Below are positions 35,814 through 42,909 of a DNA stretch of 42,966 bases, in pieces. Numbering within the stretch: the stretch's first letter is position 1; each line of letters opens with the position of its first letter. The stretch is from Synechococcus sp. CS-1331 (GTDB lineage: Bacteria; Cyanobacteriota; Cyanobacteriia; PCC-6307; Cyanobiaceae): NCBI GenBank assembly GCA_025127975.1, contig JAHLYQ010000030.1, positions 1-42,966 on the forward strand, written 5' to 3'. The position numbers were made by a program, and so were the translations under genes. The notes beneath the pieces are model-generated. The model was not told the DNA's origin and did no database searches. It saw nothing but the letters and a program-made list of their open reading frames with translations.

Positions 35814-36938
35814 TCAGATCTGGAACCGTCCCCAGCCCCAGGGCTCCAGCAGGGCCCTGTCCTCCGCCTTGCCGGCGTCGCAGATCACTCCTGCCACCAG
35901 TTCGGCTGTGATTGCTGCCAGCAGCACGCCGTTGCGGTGGTGGCCGGTCGCCAGCCATAGCCCCCGGATCCCGCTTTGCCCCAGCAGCGGCCCCTGGTCT
36001 GGGGTGCAGGGCCGGAAGCCCCACCAGCGCTCCATCGGCGGCCAGCCGGCAGCCTCTGGCAGCAGGGCTTCGAGGCCCTCCTGCAGTTGGCGCTGGCCCG
36101 CAGGCGTCAGCCCTTCGCCGAAACCCGCTTCCGGCTCGCTGGTGGCCCCCACCACCAGCAGGCCATCGGCCCGTGGCACCAGATAGGTCCCGGGCCCGAA
36201 GATCACCCGCTTGAGCGCCTGGCGCGGTGCCTGCAGCGACAGCATCTGGCCCTTGAGCGGAAATACCGGCAGTTGGGGCAGCAGCTGGGCGCTCCAGGCC
36301 CCGCAGGCCAGTACCGCCTCGGCGCATGGCAGCCGCTGCTGCTCCCCTGCCGCCGTGCGCAACCTTATGGCCGCCAGGCCCCCGTCGCCGCCGCACTCGA
36401 TTGCCAGCACTTCTGCACCTTCCTGGAAGCCCACCCCCAGGGCTACGCAGGCCCGCTCCAGGGCCCGCATCAGCTGGCGGCGGTTGTCGATCTGACCGTC
36501 CTGGCTAAACAGCAGCCCCGCTCGCCAGCTCGGGCCGATGCCGGCGATTTCCCGCTCCAGGGCCGCTCTCCCCAGGGGCTCGCCCCAGGCGGCCGTGGGG
36601 TATGCGTCCCGTTCGGCGCTGCTGCGGAAGGGCACCACGATGCCGCAGGGCCTCAGGCCGCAGGCCAGAGCGCTGTCCGCCTCGATCTGCGCCACCCAGG
36701 CGGGGATCCGCTCCAGGCTGGTTTGGGCCAGGGCCAGCAGGTTGCCACTGAGGCCCTCCGCATGGGGGGCGAGCATGCCGGCCGCCACGAAGCCGGCCGC
36801 TTCGCTGCGGCGCCGGCTGAGCACCTGTACGCAGCGGCCCCGGCGGGCCAGCTGGTGGGCGATCGCCAGGCCGATCAGGCCGCCGCCCAGGATCAGCACC
36901 GGTTCGCGGTTTTTAGGCCGGTTGGGGGAGCCGGTCAT
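35814..36938 (-). CDS. thiO: Glycine oxidase ThiO (FAD-dependent)
   Basis: The product has 374 residues. The dinucleotide-binding motif is at the start (VLILGGGLIGLAIAHQLARRG, GxGxxG), followed by GFVAAGMLAPHAEG, typical of ThiO. The substrate-domain block GTYLVPRADGLLVVGATSE follows, and the C-terminal FAD motif is GLWLATGHHRNGVLLA. It oxidises glycine to the imine needed for the thiazole ring of thiamine. It is divergent from the 36993 gene with 54 bases between, too short for a thiamine riboswitch; I see none. In some cyanobacteria thiO is fused to thiG; here it is separate. Confidence 0.9.
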   Translation of the reverse strand: MTGSPNRPKNREPVLILGGGLIGLAIAHQLARRGRCVQVLSRRRSEAAGFVAAGMLAPHAEGLSGNLLALAQTSLERIPAWVAQIEADSALACGLRPCGIVVPFRSSAERDAYPTAAWGEPLGRAALEREIAGIGPSWRAGLLFSQDGQIDNRRQLMRALERACVALGVGFQEGAEVLAIECGGDGGLAAIRLRTAAGEQQRLPCAEAVLACGAWSAQLLPQLPVFPLKGQMLSLQAPRQALKRVIFGPGTYLVPRADGLLVVGATSEPEAGFGEGLTPAGQRQLQEGLEALLPEAAGWPPMERWWGFRPCTPDQGPLLGQSGIRGLWLATGHHRNGVLLAAITAELVAGVICDAGKAEDRALLEPWGWGRFQI

Positions 36939-36992
36939 CGCTGGTGCCCGCGGCTTCAGGGATGATGGCAGGCCGTTGCAGCTCCATCAGCG

Positions 36993-37646
36993 ATGGCCAG
37001 TTGGGCGCTCCACCTCGAGCTCGAAATCCACTACCGCGATGGCGATTTAGATGGAGAGGGCAGCTCCAGCTGCCGCCGGATCACCGTCAAGGCAGTGCAA
37101 CTCGACGCCGCTGGCAACCCGGCCCTGTTTTCGGCCCACTGCAGCCTGAGCGGCAGTTTCCAGGATTTCGCCACCGACCGGATCGAGAGCTGCCTCGACC
37201 TGGCCAGTGGTGAACAGGTGGCTGATATTGCGGCCCTGGCGCGCAGTCGCTACGCCCAGAGCCGGGCGGGGCGTCTCGAGAACCTGCGCCGCCAGTTTGA
37301 AGCCGAGCTCACCGTGTTGCTCAGCATGGGCCAGGCCGATGGCCTCTTCCAGCAGCGGGAGAAGGAGTTGATCGCCACCTACCTGTGCAGCCGCCAGGGG
37401 GAGCTGCCGCCTGGCGAAGCCCTCAGGCCCCCCCAACTGGCAAGCCAGCTGGCCTGGCTGAAGCGGCCATCAGCCCAGGAGTTTGGGGCTGCGGTCGAGG
37501 CCCTGGCGGCAGCTGAAGGGGGGCTGCTGGCCGAACTTTTCGCCACCTGCCTGGCGGTGGCAGACGTCCGCGAAGCCCGCGAGGGCGGGGAGCAGCCTGC
37601 CCTCGATCTGCTCGAGGCCCGCTGGTTCGGCGGCCCCGGTGCCTGA
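36993..37646 (+). CDS. Conserved-looking protein of unknown function with WYL-like N-terminus
   Basis: The product has 217 residues. The first 85 residues (LELEIHYRDGDLDGEGSSS through RRITVKAVQLD, SAHCSLSGSFQDFATDRIES) look like a small beta-barrel of the kind seen in WYL-like domains (ligand- or nucleic-acid-sensing). A helical region follows (FEAELTVLLSMGQADGLFQQ, then KELIATYL), loosely like TerB-type bundles. No catalytic residues or membrane segments are evident. It starts at an ATG 54 bases from divergent thiO, and gatB begins 47 bases after its stop, so it could be co-transcribed with gatB. The domain suggestions are tentative. Confidence 0.7.
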   Translation: MASWALHLELEIHYRDGDLDGEGSSSCRRITVKAVQLDAAGNPALFSAHCSLSGSFQDFATDRIESCLDLASGEQVADIAALARSRYAQSRAGRLENLRRQFEAELTVLLSMGQADGLFQQREKELIATYLCSRQGELPPGEALRPPQLASQLAWLKRPSAQEFGAAVEALAAAEGGLLAELFATCLAVADVREAREGGEQPALDLLEARWFGGPGA

Positions 37647-37693
37647 GCCCGGCGCCGTTCCATAGGATTGACCCTCTAGGGACCCGGGCATCA

Positions 37694-39169
37694 ATGGCGA
37701 CAGGGCAAGGCGAGTGGGAAGCCGTGATCGGCCTGGAAACCCACGTGCAGCTGGGCACCGCCAGCAAGATCTTCACCAGCGCCTCCACCAACTTCGGCGA
37801 CGAGCCCAACACCCACATCGATCCGGTGGTGTGCGGGCTGCCGGGCACGTTGCCGGTGCTCAATCAGAAGGTGCTCGAGTATGCGGTGAAGGCGGCGCTG
37901 GCCCTCAACCTGCATGTTGCTGAGCACAGCAAATTTGATCGCAAGCAATACTTCTATCCCGACCTACCTAAGAACTACCAGATCTCCCAATACGACGAAC
38001 CAATCGCCGAAGACGGCTGGATCGAGGTGGAGGTGGCCGAAAAGGGTAAGGACACCTACCTCAAGACAATTGGCATCGAGCGCCTGCACATGGAGGAGGA
38101 CGCTGGCAAGTTGGTGCATGCCGGCAGCGATCGCCTGGCCGGCTCCACCCACTCCCTGGTGGACTACAACCGTGCCGGCGTGGCCCTAGCTGAAATTGTC
38201 AGCAAGCCCGATCTGCGCACCGGCCGTGAAGCGGCCGAATATGCCGCCGAGATTCGCCGAATTATGCGCTACTTGGGCGTGAGCGACGGCAACATGCAAG
38301 AGGGTTCCCTGCGCTGTGACGTGAATATCTCGGTGCGGCGTGGCCCCGAGGAGCCCTTCGGCACGAAGGTGGAGATCAAGAACATGAACTCCTTTTCCGC
38401 CATCCAGCGGGCGATTGATCACGAGATCCAGCGCCAGATCAAGGCCTACGAGGCCGGCGAGCCGGTGGTGCAGGAAACGCGCCTCTGGGACGAGGGCAAG
38501 CAGCTCACCCGCAGCATGCGCACTAAGGAAGGTGCCAGCGACTACCGCTATTTCCCCGATCCAGACCTAGGGCCGATTGAGGTGGGCGCCGAGCAGCGCG
38601 AGGGCTGGCGGGCCGAGCTGCCGGAGTTGCCGGCCGCCAAGCGCCACCGCTATGCCGAGCAGCTGGGCCTATCTATCTATGACGCCCGGGTGCTCACTGA
38701 AGAGCTGCCGATGGCTGCCTATTTCGAGGCTGCTGTGGCCGCTGGAGCCGATGCCAAGGCCGCCGCAAACTGGATCAGCGGCGATATCGCCGCCCATGTG
38801 AACGCCAACCGGCTCTCCTACACCGATCTGCCCTTGCGGCCTGAGCAGCTGGCCGAGCTGGTGCAGCTGATTGAGGCTGGTGTGATCAGCGGCAAGATCG
38901 CCAAGGAGATCCTGCCGGAGCTGCTGGAGCAGGGCGGATCTGCCAAGGCGATCGTGGAGCAGCGCGGCCTGGGTATGATCAGCGATCCGGCAGCGATCAC
39001 GGCGGTTGTGGCGGAGTTGCTGGCCGCCCACCCCGCGGAGGTGGAAGCCTTCCGGGGCGGCAAAACCAAGCTCCAGGGCTTCTTTGTGGGCCAGCTGATG
39101 AAGCGCACTGGCGGCAAGGTGGATCCGAAGCTGGCTAATCAGATCCTCAACCAAATGCTGGGGGGGTGA
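37694..39169 (+). CDS. gatB: Aspartyl/glutamyl-tRNA amidotransferase subunit B
   Basis: The product has 491 residues, the normal length. With GatA and GatC it forms the amidotransferase that converts misacylated Glu-tRNA-Gln (and Asp-tRNA-Asn) to the amide form. Subunit B binds the tRNA and carries the kinase site. The start IGLETHVQLGTASKIFTSAS is the family signature, followed by LPKNYQISQYDEP, RLHMEEDAGKLVH and MNSFSAIQRAID. The C-terminal tRNA-binding YqeY-like domain ends FFVGQLMKRTGGKVDPKLAN. No gatA or gatC is nearby. After its stop the sequence changes to the degraded region. Confidence 0.96.
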   Translation: MATGQGEWEAVIGLETHVQLGTASKIFTSASTNFGDEPNTHIDPVVCGLPGTLPVLNQKVLEYAVKAALALNLHVAEHSKFDRKQYFYPDLPKNYQISQYDEPIAEDGWIEVEVAEKGKDTYLKTIGIERLHMEEDAGKLVHAGSDRLAGSTHSLVDYNRAGVALAEIVSKPDLRTGREAAEYAAEIRRIMRYLGVSDGNMQEGSLRCDVNISVRRGPEEPFGTKVEIKNMNSFSAIQRAIDHEIQRQIKAYEAGEPVVQETRLWDEGKQLTRSMRTKEGASDYRYFPDPDLGPIEVGAEQREGWRAELPELPAAKRHRYAEQLGLSIYDARVLTEELPMAAYFEAAVAAGADAKAAANWISGDIAAHVNANRLSYTDLPLRPEQLAELVQLIEAGVISGKIAKEILPELLEQGGSAKAIVEQRGLGMISDPAAITAVVAELLAAHPAEVEAFRGGKTKLQGFFVGQLMKRTGGKVDPKLANQILNQMLGG

Positions 39170-39296
39170 GCGTCGCCAAAGTGATCAAGTTGTACCCAAC
39201 CGACCAACACACTCTTCGCTGAACCGTTGTCCCTGCCATATCAGCTGCGGAGCATGTGCAGCATCGGCAAAAATTTCAGCACAACGAGAGGCGCGG

Positions 39297-39454
39297 GTGA
39301 AGGAGCTCAACATTCGTGAGATGAGTGCCAGTCTCGGGCAGCTGGCCGAGTTGGTTGCCGAGGCGAGCCGACCATGCCGACCTTCGCCAACGTATTGCCG
39401 TTGCTGGAGACTGCTTCAGCGGATCTGATCCGCGTTGAGCGTGATGAGCGCTGA
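39297..39454 (+). pseudogene. Broken Phd-type antitoxin
   Basis: A GTG at 39297 with a GAGAGG site upstream opens KELNIREMSASLGQLAELVAEA, the standard start of a Phd/VapB antitoxin. The central part is missing and the frame is lost near 39365. The typical C-terminal end of the same family (LLETASADLIRVERDER, stop at 39452-39454) is found in another frame starting at about 39373. A small deletion with frameshift best explains this. The toxin remnant overlaps its end. Confidence 0.7.
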
Positions 39455-39840
39455 GCAACGAGCCTGGTTCTGAGTCCTTTGTCGCTTTTCTGCAGGGGCT
39501 CGGTTCGGCTGTGATCAGTAGGCTCATAGTGGCTGAGATGCGTTCCTTGCTGAGCCGGCGGCGGCGCATGGGGGATCTTTCGGTTGAACTCGAGTCTGTG
39601 CTGTTTGCAGCCCTTCTCGACGATATCGATCGAGGTTGACTGCAACGCTATCCGCTGGATGATGCACGTTTTGCCGAAGCAACAAATCTGATCGCGCGTT
39701 ATCCGGAACATCCCCTACGCACACTGGATGCCCTGCATCTCACGATGGCGGCTGATCTGGGAGTTTCTATTCTCGCGACTGCCGATGGAGTTATGGCTGA
39801 TGCCGCCATGAGCATGGGTCTGCAGGTTGTGCGGTTTTGA
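39448..39840 (+). pseudogene. Broken PIN-domain (VapC) toxin with in-frame stop
   Basis: One frame carries the body of a PIN toxin: NEPGSESFVAFLQGLGS, the helix ISRLIVAEMRSLLSRRR, and after a TGA at 39637-39639 the continuation YPLDDARFAEATNLIARYPE, RTLDALHLTMAADLGVSI and LATADGVMADAA, ending at the TGA 39838-39840. The first residues, which hold the initial catalytic aspartate (a DTS-type motif), are absent. The gene is thus dead twice over. It was the partner of the antitoxin remnant just upstream. Confidence 0.8.
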
Positions 39841-39961
39841 AAGCGCAATTTAACCGTTTTCTGGAAGTTCAGGGCGATGGCCTGCTTGGGCTCCACACGA
39901 TTCCTTACTGAACCTGCCCCCTAACCGACACCTTCTCACACCTCACCATGACCTGCCTGAG

Positions 39962-40054
39962 ATGGGCGACGTTCTAGTCAAAGTGGAGAACGTAAGCAAG
40001 CGGTTCTGCGGCAGCCTCATTCGTTCGTTCTGGTATGGCATGCAGGACCTAGGG
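39962..40054 (+). pseudogene. N-terminal remnant of polysaccharide-export ABC ATPase
   Basis: The first 31 codons read VKVENVSKRFCGSLIRSFWY and then GMQDLG, typical of the N-terminus of Wzt/KpsT-like ABC transporter ATPases of cyanobacterial lipopolysaccharide or O-antigen export. The similarity ends before the Walker A motif, where unrelated sequence begins. It is a fragment without function. Confidence 0.65.
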
Positions 40055-40098
40055 CCCCGGAGTGCAGCGTCTGCATCACGACTGGTCTGGCCATTGAC

Positions 40099-40288
40099 GA
40101 TTTCAGCAACAGCGTCGTCTACCGGCAGATCTTTGGGTTTGGAGAAGCACTCGGCGAAACCATGGCGACCCTCCGCCAACTCAACCGCCGCTGCGGCCCC
40201 CTCACAGGTGCCACCACCCCCAGACCAGGCCCTACTCGACTTCCAGGGCCCGGCCGACCTAGCGCCCCCGCTGGCCGCCAATAACTGA
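40099..40288 (+). pseudogene. Rpn-family / DUF4351 C-terminal remnant
   Basis: One frame reads DDFSNSVVYRQIFGFGEALG and ETMATLRQLNRRCGPLTG. After a shift, a second frame ends QALLDFQGPADLAPPLAANN with a stop at 40288. The two halves together match the C-terminal part of cyanobacterial Rpn-type (PD-(D/E)XK nuclease, DUF4351) proteins, which usually end in LLDFxxxADLxxWL. The part between them is lost. The identification is by memory of the family pattern. Confidence 0.55.
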
Positions 40289-40311
40289 GCCGCCCAACTC
40301 CCTGCTCCTGC

Positions 40312-40383
40312 CGGGGCGAGCAGCTGGTGTGTATCGACAATCTCAATTCCTACTACGACCCAGCCCTCAAACGCGGCCAGATG
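40312..40383 (+). pseudogene. Scrap of NAD-dependent nucleotide-sugar epimerase
   Basis: Twenty-four codons read RGEQLVCIDNLNSYYDPALK and then RGQM. This corresponds to the second strand and following loop of UDP-glucuronate-type epimerases, where IDNLNSYYDP is characteristic. The Rossmann GxxGxxG motif before it and everything after it are missing. Together with the ABC fragment it points to a former surface-polysaccharide locus. Confidence 0.6.
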
Positions 40384-40463
40384 CTCGGTGTATCCCGGCA
40401 GTCGCAACCTGCCCTTCTCTATGCGCAACGCCTCGTTCCCCCCTCTGATTTGCAACTGTGCAG

Positions 40464-40487
40464 GAGTCTGTACAGCTGTACAGACTC
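40464..40487. repeat. Perfect 24-bp palindrome
   Basis: GAGTCTGTACAG (40464-40475) is followed immediately by its exact complement CTGTACAGACTC (40476-40487) with no spacer. The centre TGTACAGCTGTACA is close to, but does not meet, the LexA-box pattern. It lies in non-coding debris between the epimerase scrap and the PIN scrap. Confidence 0.9.
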
Positions 40488-40497
40488 AGGGAGGCGC

Positions 40498-40525
40498 CCC
40501 AGCCGGAACGAACCCCGAGGCCGCC
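40498..40525 (+). repeat. Dispersed 28-bp direct repeat, copy 1
   Basis: Identical to 41533-41560 over 28 bases (starts CCCAGCCGGAACGAACCCCG). The following 25-30 bases of the two copies are also alignable with several differences. The copies are about 1 kb apart and bracket the PIN scrap and the intact AbrB-like/RelE-like pair. Confidence 0.85.
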
Positions 40526-40631
40526 AGCCCCTGCAACCCCGCGACCATCGTCCCGCTCTGGACGAGCTCCCTTGGTATGTGCTGACCATGCACAGGCCAC
40601 TGAGCGAGCCACTTAGCGGGTGGCCGTGTTG

Positions 40632-40892
40632 ATGACACCCACAGAAAAGGCTGCATACACCGATCGTGCGCACAATCTTGGGCTGTCTCTAGGGCAGTTT
40701 TCCGTGAGGATGGAGCGGCCTACGCCCACCGCAACACCGGCGCCGACACCCGCGCCCTCGCGGAAGCGCAAACCTGTGAAGATCACGGCCGACACCAACG
40801 TGCTGGTGCGGGCGCTGGTGCAGGACGATCCAGATCAGGCCAGTCTGCGGACTGGTCACCCAGCTTTGCGCGCCGGAGGGACTCCCCCCTGA
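40632..40892 (+). pseudogene. Antitoxin start fused to a truncated PIN (VapC) N-terminus
   Basis: An ATG at 40632 opens TPTEKAAYTDRAHNLGLSLG, similar to small antitoxin or relaxosome-type DNA-binding proteins that stop after about 80 residues. Here a proline-rich linker follows. From a GTG at 40776 the text becomes VKITADTNVLVRALVQDDPD, the N-terminus of an AbrB-associated VapC toxin with the catalytic DTN. The toxin is cut after about 25 residues and ends at 40892. Not functional as a PIN nuclease. Confidence 0.55.
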
Positions 40893-40907
40893 GCCGCCAA
40901 AGGCCGC

Positions 40908-41198
40908 TCAATAGGCTGAGTCGTGATCAGGGTGGAGCGAGAGCAGCCGCAGCCAGGGGCCATCGCGCCAGGCCACAGCTCGGCAGGTGCGGCTGATCCT
41001 TAGGGAGTAAAAGCGTTCACCTGCAGAGCCCTGGCGGCTCTGGATCAGCTCCCAGCGCAGCCCCTTGCTGCTTTGCAGCTGCTCCCAGGTCATCGCCTGA
41101 AGCAGGCGCAGGGTCTTGAGAACGGCCCAGGCGTCTGACTTTTCCAAGGCCAGCAGATTGGCCTGAAACTCAGGGTTGTTGAGGTCGAGCTGAATCAC
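40908..41198 (-). CDS. RelE-like toxin (cytotoxic translational repressor family)
   Basis: The product has 96 residues. The C-terminal half (GERFYSLRISRTCRAVAWRD, then LRLLSLHPDHDSAY) is the strand-rich end of RelE/ParE-superfamily toxins associated with AbrB-type antitoxins, and the arginines in RISRTCRA are candidate catalytic or RNA-binding residues. The start codon is a GTG at 41198, ten bases after the antitoxin stop. Length and motifs look complete, in contrast to all toxin genes around it. Ribosome-dependent mRNA cleavage is the expected activity. Confidence 0.8.
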   Translation of the reverse strand: MIQLDLNNPEFQANLLALEKSDAWAVLKTLRLLQAMTWEQLQSSKGLRWELIQSRQGSAGERFYSLRISRTCRAVAWRDGPWLRLLSLHPDHDSAY

Positions 41199-41208
41199 AG
41201 CATCTCGA

Positions 41209-41463
41209 TCACGGTATTCCCAAGTGCTGCTCCAGGGCCTCGAGATCCGCGGTGCGGGGCTGTTGGTCCATGGCGGCCATGGCCCGATCGAGACGAGCGG
41301 CGGCTTCCGGTTGGTACAGCCAGAGCTCGCTGTCGGGGATGGTCTGGGCCGTTTTGATCACCCAGACCCCGGGCTCGCGGATGTCGACCACAACGGTGCG
41401 ACCAGCGAACTCCTTGCCCAACGAGATCTGGCCGCTGGCCCCAACCTGCTTGATGGTTTTCAT
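41209..41463 (-). CDS. AbrB/SpoVT-like antitoxin
   Basis: The product has 84 residues. MKTIKQVGASGQISLGKEFA and GRTVVVDIREPGVWVIK form the swapped-hairpin-like N-terminal DNA-binding part. A helical tail (PEAAARLDRAMAAMDQQPRT ... LEALEQHLGIP) would wrap the toxin. It precedes the RelE-like toxin by ten bases, the usual order for autoregulated pairs. The ATG at 41463 is the only reasonable start. Confidence 0.8.
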   Translation of the reverse strand: MKTIKQVGASGQISLGKEFAGRTVVVDIREPGVWVIKTAQTIPDSELWLYQPEAAARLDRAMAAMDQQPRTADLEALEQHLGIP

Positions 41464-41532
41464 GCTGACCCGGCTTTCATGCCTTCATGCTAGGCGGTGT
41501 TCTGGCGCGCTTCCCCCTGGGCCGCCAAGCTG

Positions 41533-41560
41533 CCCAGCCGGAACGAACCCCGAGGCCGCC
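41533..41560 (+). repeat. Dispersed 28-bp direct repeat, copy 2
   Basis: The exact partner of 40498-40525. It lies 70 bases upstream of the AbrB-like antitoxin start, on the far side from copy 1. No target duplication or terminal inverted repeats are visible next to either copy. Confidence 0.85.
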
Positions 41561-41670
41561 GCACCCCAGCAACACCGGCGCCACCAGGCTCCGCACGGGC
41601 TGCAGCCCCTCCTTTTCCCACGCCTGCCTGCCGCCAGCCAGCGTACGAAATCGTTGTAGACGAAGTCGGC

Positions 41671-41751
41671 CGGAGGCCACATAACTACCGCTGGTATTAC
41701 CGCGTCTTCCAGAGCGCCCCCGACCTAATCCGCTCGCTGCTGCCCGGCGCA
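41671..41751 (+). pseudogene. Possible Rpn/DUF2887 N-terminal scrap
   Basis: The 27 codons read NYRWYYRVFQSAPDLIRSLL flanked by basic and glycine residues, resembling the first helix of Rpn/DUF2887 nucleases (xxxYxLFQxAPxLxxxLL). No catalytic part follows in any frame I checked. The rest of 41561-42010 holds nothing I can name. Confidence 0.3.
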
Positions 41752-42010
41752 GAAGTCTCAACCTCGCCGCTTGGCCTGGATCCCGCTGAGCCCGGCCATG
41801 CCACAGGTGGCGCTGGTGCACCAGGAGCCTTTTCGGCTAGTTCAACGGCTGGCCTGACCCACTTTCTTTTTTCCACGACTGACCCCACACCCCCCTCTAC
41901 GAGCGATTCCGATGTGGTGGCCCGCCCGGGTGAGCTCTGGCGGAAGATGAGACGAGACCCCTGGGCTTCGTTATTCAGCGTTGCTCGGTTGAGATACCCG
42001 GGCCCGTGTT

Positions 42011-42073
42011 GGAATTCGGCGAGGCAAGTGAGGCCGCAGCATGGAAGAAGAGGCTCGGCTGATCCTGGCCTAA
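42011..42073 (+). pseudogene. FitA/VapB antitoxin C-terminal scrap
   Basis: In one frame, with a stop at 42029-42031, the text is RRGK-stop-GRSMEEEARLILA. This matches the conserved RAxxHGRSMEEEARxIL block of FitA-type antitoxins. The N-terminal ribbon-helix-helix part is not found upstream. Confidence 0.5.
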
Positions 42074-42358
42074 GCTTTAACTAGCGACGAGGAGTCCAGT
42101 CCGGGCGCCGCAGGGCTTGGCAGTCGCATGGCAGCCCTCTTCGCCGATGCCGGGCTGGAAGAACCGATCAGCGAGTGGCGCGGGGTGGAAGCCATCTCGG
42201 CGGCGCAGCGCAAGAGGCAGGGCCGGCCCGTGGATCTGCGCGACACCCTGATTGCCGGCATCGCCCTGGCGCACGAGGCCCAACTTGCCACGCGCAACAG
42301 GCGCCACTTCAGCGACACCACCATCAGCCTGATCAATCCGTTCGCGCCGATGGCGTGA
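42074..42358 (+). pseudogene. FitB/VapC PIN toxin C-terminal fragment
   Basis: The open frame contains RPVDLRDTLIAGIALAHEAQ and LATRNRRHFSDTTISLINPF, the C-terminal half of a FitB-type PIN toxin, including the later catalytic aspartates (RDT and the FSD region). The N-terminal half with the DTN motif is missing; an internal ATG at 42128 is the only start. It follows the FitA scrap and is inactive as a nuclease. Confidence 0.7.
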
Positions 42359-42423
42359 CCGATAGAGCTCCCTTTAGCTATCCCCTTAGCTATCCGGCTG
42401 CAACGGTAAGATCGTTTTCAAAT

Positions 42424-42909
42424 CTAAGACTTGCTGGCTGGTTTGTAGGTCATCAGAAAGCCACTTAAAGCCAGGATTAAAACGCAAAGGCAGAAGTAAA
42501 TCATGCTCTTGACGTCTGTCAGTGGGATCGTGATCATCGACTTAAACGCGGAAACTATTAATGCAACTACCAGCACTTTTACTAGCTTTTCCTTGAGGTG
42601 ATCGAGGCTGCGAATATCGAGGAGGCCGCCGCTGTTATCTGTATCAGAGCCGGCGCGATAGACATCGATCTCGGAAATTAATAGCTCATAAAGGCCGTAG
42701 CCAAAGATCAGGAACGCGACGCCGATTAGGTAGAAGTCGATCCCGGATACCACGCTGGCAAGAGCTGTGTTGGCGACTTTCGCGGTATCAGGGGCAAAAA
42801 AGAAGAATTTGATTGATTTAAAAATATGTATCCGTTCAGGGGGCGTGACAGCTTGCGGCGAGCATCGGCCCTGCTGAACCCTTGACGGCAGTTTGATTTC
42901 CGGTTGCAT
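42424..42909 (-). CDS. UPF0114 (YqhA) family membrane protein, N-terminus possibly missing
   Basis: From an ATG at 42909 the product would have 161 residues; the frame stays open to the window end, so a longer form is possible. The family core is clear: IDFYLIGVAFLIFGYGLYEL is a membrane segment followed by LISEID, then LDHLKEKLVKVLVVALIV and a last hydrophobic segment IYFCLCVLILALSGFLMTY. Family members normally begin with another membrane helix near the N-terminus. Here that part is hydrophilic and rich in basic residues, suggesting a replaced or frameshifted 5' end. The function of UPF0114 proteins is unknown. Confidence 0.7.
   Translation of the reverse strand: MQPEIKLPSRVQQGRCSPQAVTPPERIHIFKSIKFFFFAPDTAKVANTALASVVSGIDFYLIGVAFLIFGYGLYELLISEIDVYRAGSDTDNSGGLLDIRSLDHLKEKLVKVLVVALIVSAFKSMITIPLTDVKSMIYFCLCVLILALSGFLMTYKPASKS

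Noticed and set aside
40776..42358. The PIN N-terminal and C-terminal halves as one vapC gene split by insertion of the AbrB-like/RelE-like pair
   Set aside because: The halves belong to different PIN subgroups (AbrB-type versus FitB-type), and a FitA antitoxin scrap precedes the second half, so they are separate relics.
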